Of a stretch of DNA of 31,067 nt, positions 30,815 to 31,067 are shown in pieces. The DNA lies in assembly GCA_910579725.1 (NCBI GenBank), contig CAJTUD010000023.1, positions 1 to 31,067 on the forward strand, written 5' to 3'. Source of the DNA: an uncultured Oscillospiraceae bacterium. GTDB lineage: Bacteria; Bacillota; Clostridia; Oscillospirales; Oscillospiraceae. Numbering within the stretch: position 1 is the stretch's first letter; every line of letters begins with the position of its first letter. Below the pieces are notes generated by a model, which saw only the letters and a list, made by a program, of their open reading frames with translations, did not search any database and was not told the origin of the DNA. The translations under genes and the position numbers were made by a program.

Positions 30815-31067
30815 TCAATGTACGTGGAAAAAAATCAGCGCCATGCCCAGCAGCATGCCCAGCATGGTGGACAGTCCGCTCAGCCGGTTCTGCCACAGGT
30901 GCTCCGACTCCGGCAGCAGCTCGCCGAAAATTACATACAGCATGGCGCCGGCGGCAAAGCTGAGGGAAATGGACAGCAGCAGGGGGTTCATCGTCCCCGC
31001 TCCATAGCCGATCAGCGCCCCCAGAATGGCGGGCAGTCCGCTCAGCGCCGCAATGCCCACGGCTCCG
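30815..31067 (-). CDS. ZIP-family metal transporter, C-terminal part, cut by the window edge
   Basis: The last 83 codons of a membrane protein whose start lies beyond the right edge. Three hydrophobic segments are seen (GIAALSGLPAILGALIGYGAG, LLLSISLSFAAGAMLYVIFGELLPES, and a C-terminal segment ending FFHVH). The SLSFAAGAMLYVIFGELLPES stretch is typical of GufA/ZupT-type ZIP proteins, which import zinc or other divalent metals. The upstream end of the protein, with the metal-site HE motif, is not visible. Confidence 0.78.
   Translation of the reverse strand, partial: GAVGIAALSGLPAILGALIGYGAGTMNPLLLSISLSFAAGAMLYVIFGELLPESEHLWQNRLSGLSTMLGMLLGMALIFFHVH

Overview
The window reads as a chromosomal segment of a GC-rich Gram-positive anaerobe of the Clostridia, most likely an Oscillospiraceae-type gut bacterium. 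This is inferred from strong AGGAGG-type ribosome sites, frequent GTG/TTG starts, the maf-mreC-mreD-pbp2 cell-shape cluster, the zapA/U32 pair and an AgrC/AgrA-type two-component system. No rRNA, tRNA, CRISPR array, phage gene or transposase gene was seen.

Left third (about 1-11.4 kb): a compact catabolic locus. A seven-gene minus-strand operon runs from a BMP-family binding lipoprotein through an ABC ATPase and two permeases (nucleoside-importer type) into an L-rhamnose isomerase homologue, an FGGY L-xylulose-kinase-like enzyme and a UlaE-type pentulose-phosphate 3-epimerase. A LacI-type regulator is divergent from it. Beyond the regulator, convergent to it, lies a nucleoside hydrolase. The promoter regions of the operon and of the hydrolase each carry two copies of one palindrome (consensus ATTTTAGTAAAAT), so they are probably one regulon. 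The enzymes match the E. coli L-lyxose route (RhaA, LyxK, UlaE) step for step, but transporter and hydrolase point to nucleosides. The coherent alternative is nucleoside to D-ribose, D-ribulose, D-ribulose-5-P and D-xylulose-5-P. This is the most interesting system in the window.

Middle (11.4-16.6 kb): a GHKL histidine kinase and LytTR response regulator without agrB/agrD, two small unknown genes (one behind a perfect consensus promoter), and a secreted NodB-type deacetylase with a 30-residue Glu-Pro tether.

Housekeeping block (16.6-24.3 kb): zapA overlapping a long U32 (RlhA/TrhP-type) RNA-hydroxylation protein, dut, a 520-bp hairpin-rich non-coding region, then maf, mreC, mreD and a class B penicillin-binding protein (PBP2) for lateral wall synthesis.

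Right end (24.3-31.1 kb): two GH13 alpha-glucan enzymes (a neopullulanase-like enzyme and a GlgX/isoamylase-type debranching enzyme) flank a membrane-anchored XRE-type regulator and a fragment of a nucleosidase/phosphorylase-family gene. A ZIP-family metal transporter runs off the edge. Two diverged copies of an inverted-repeat element, each starting at the stop codon of a gene, lie at 10246-10330 and 26275-26494.
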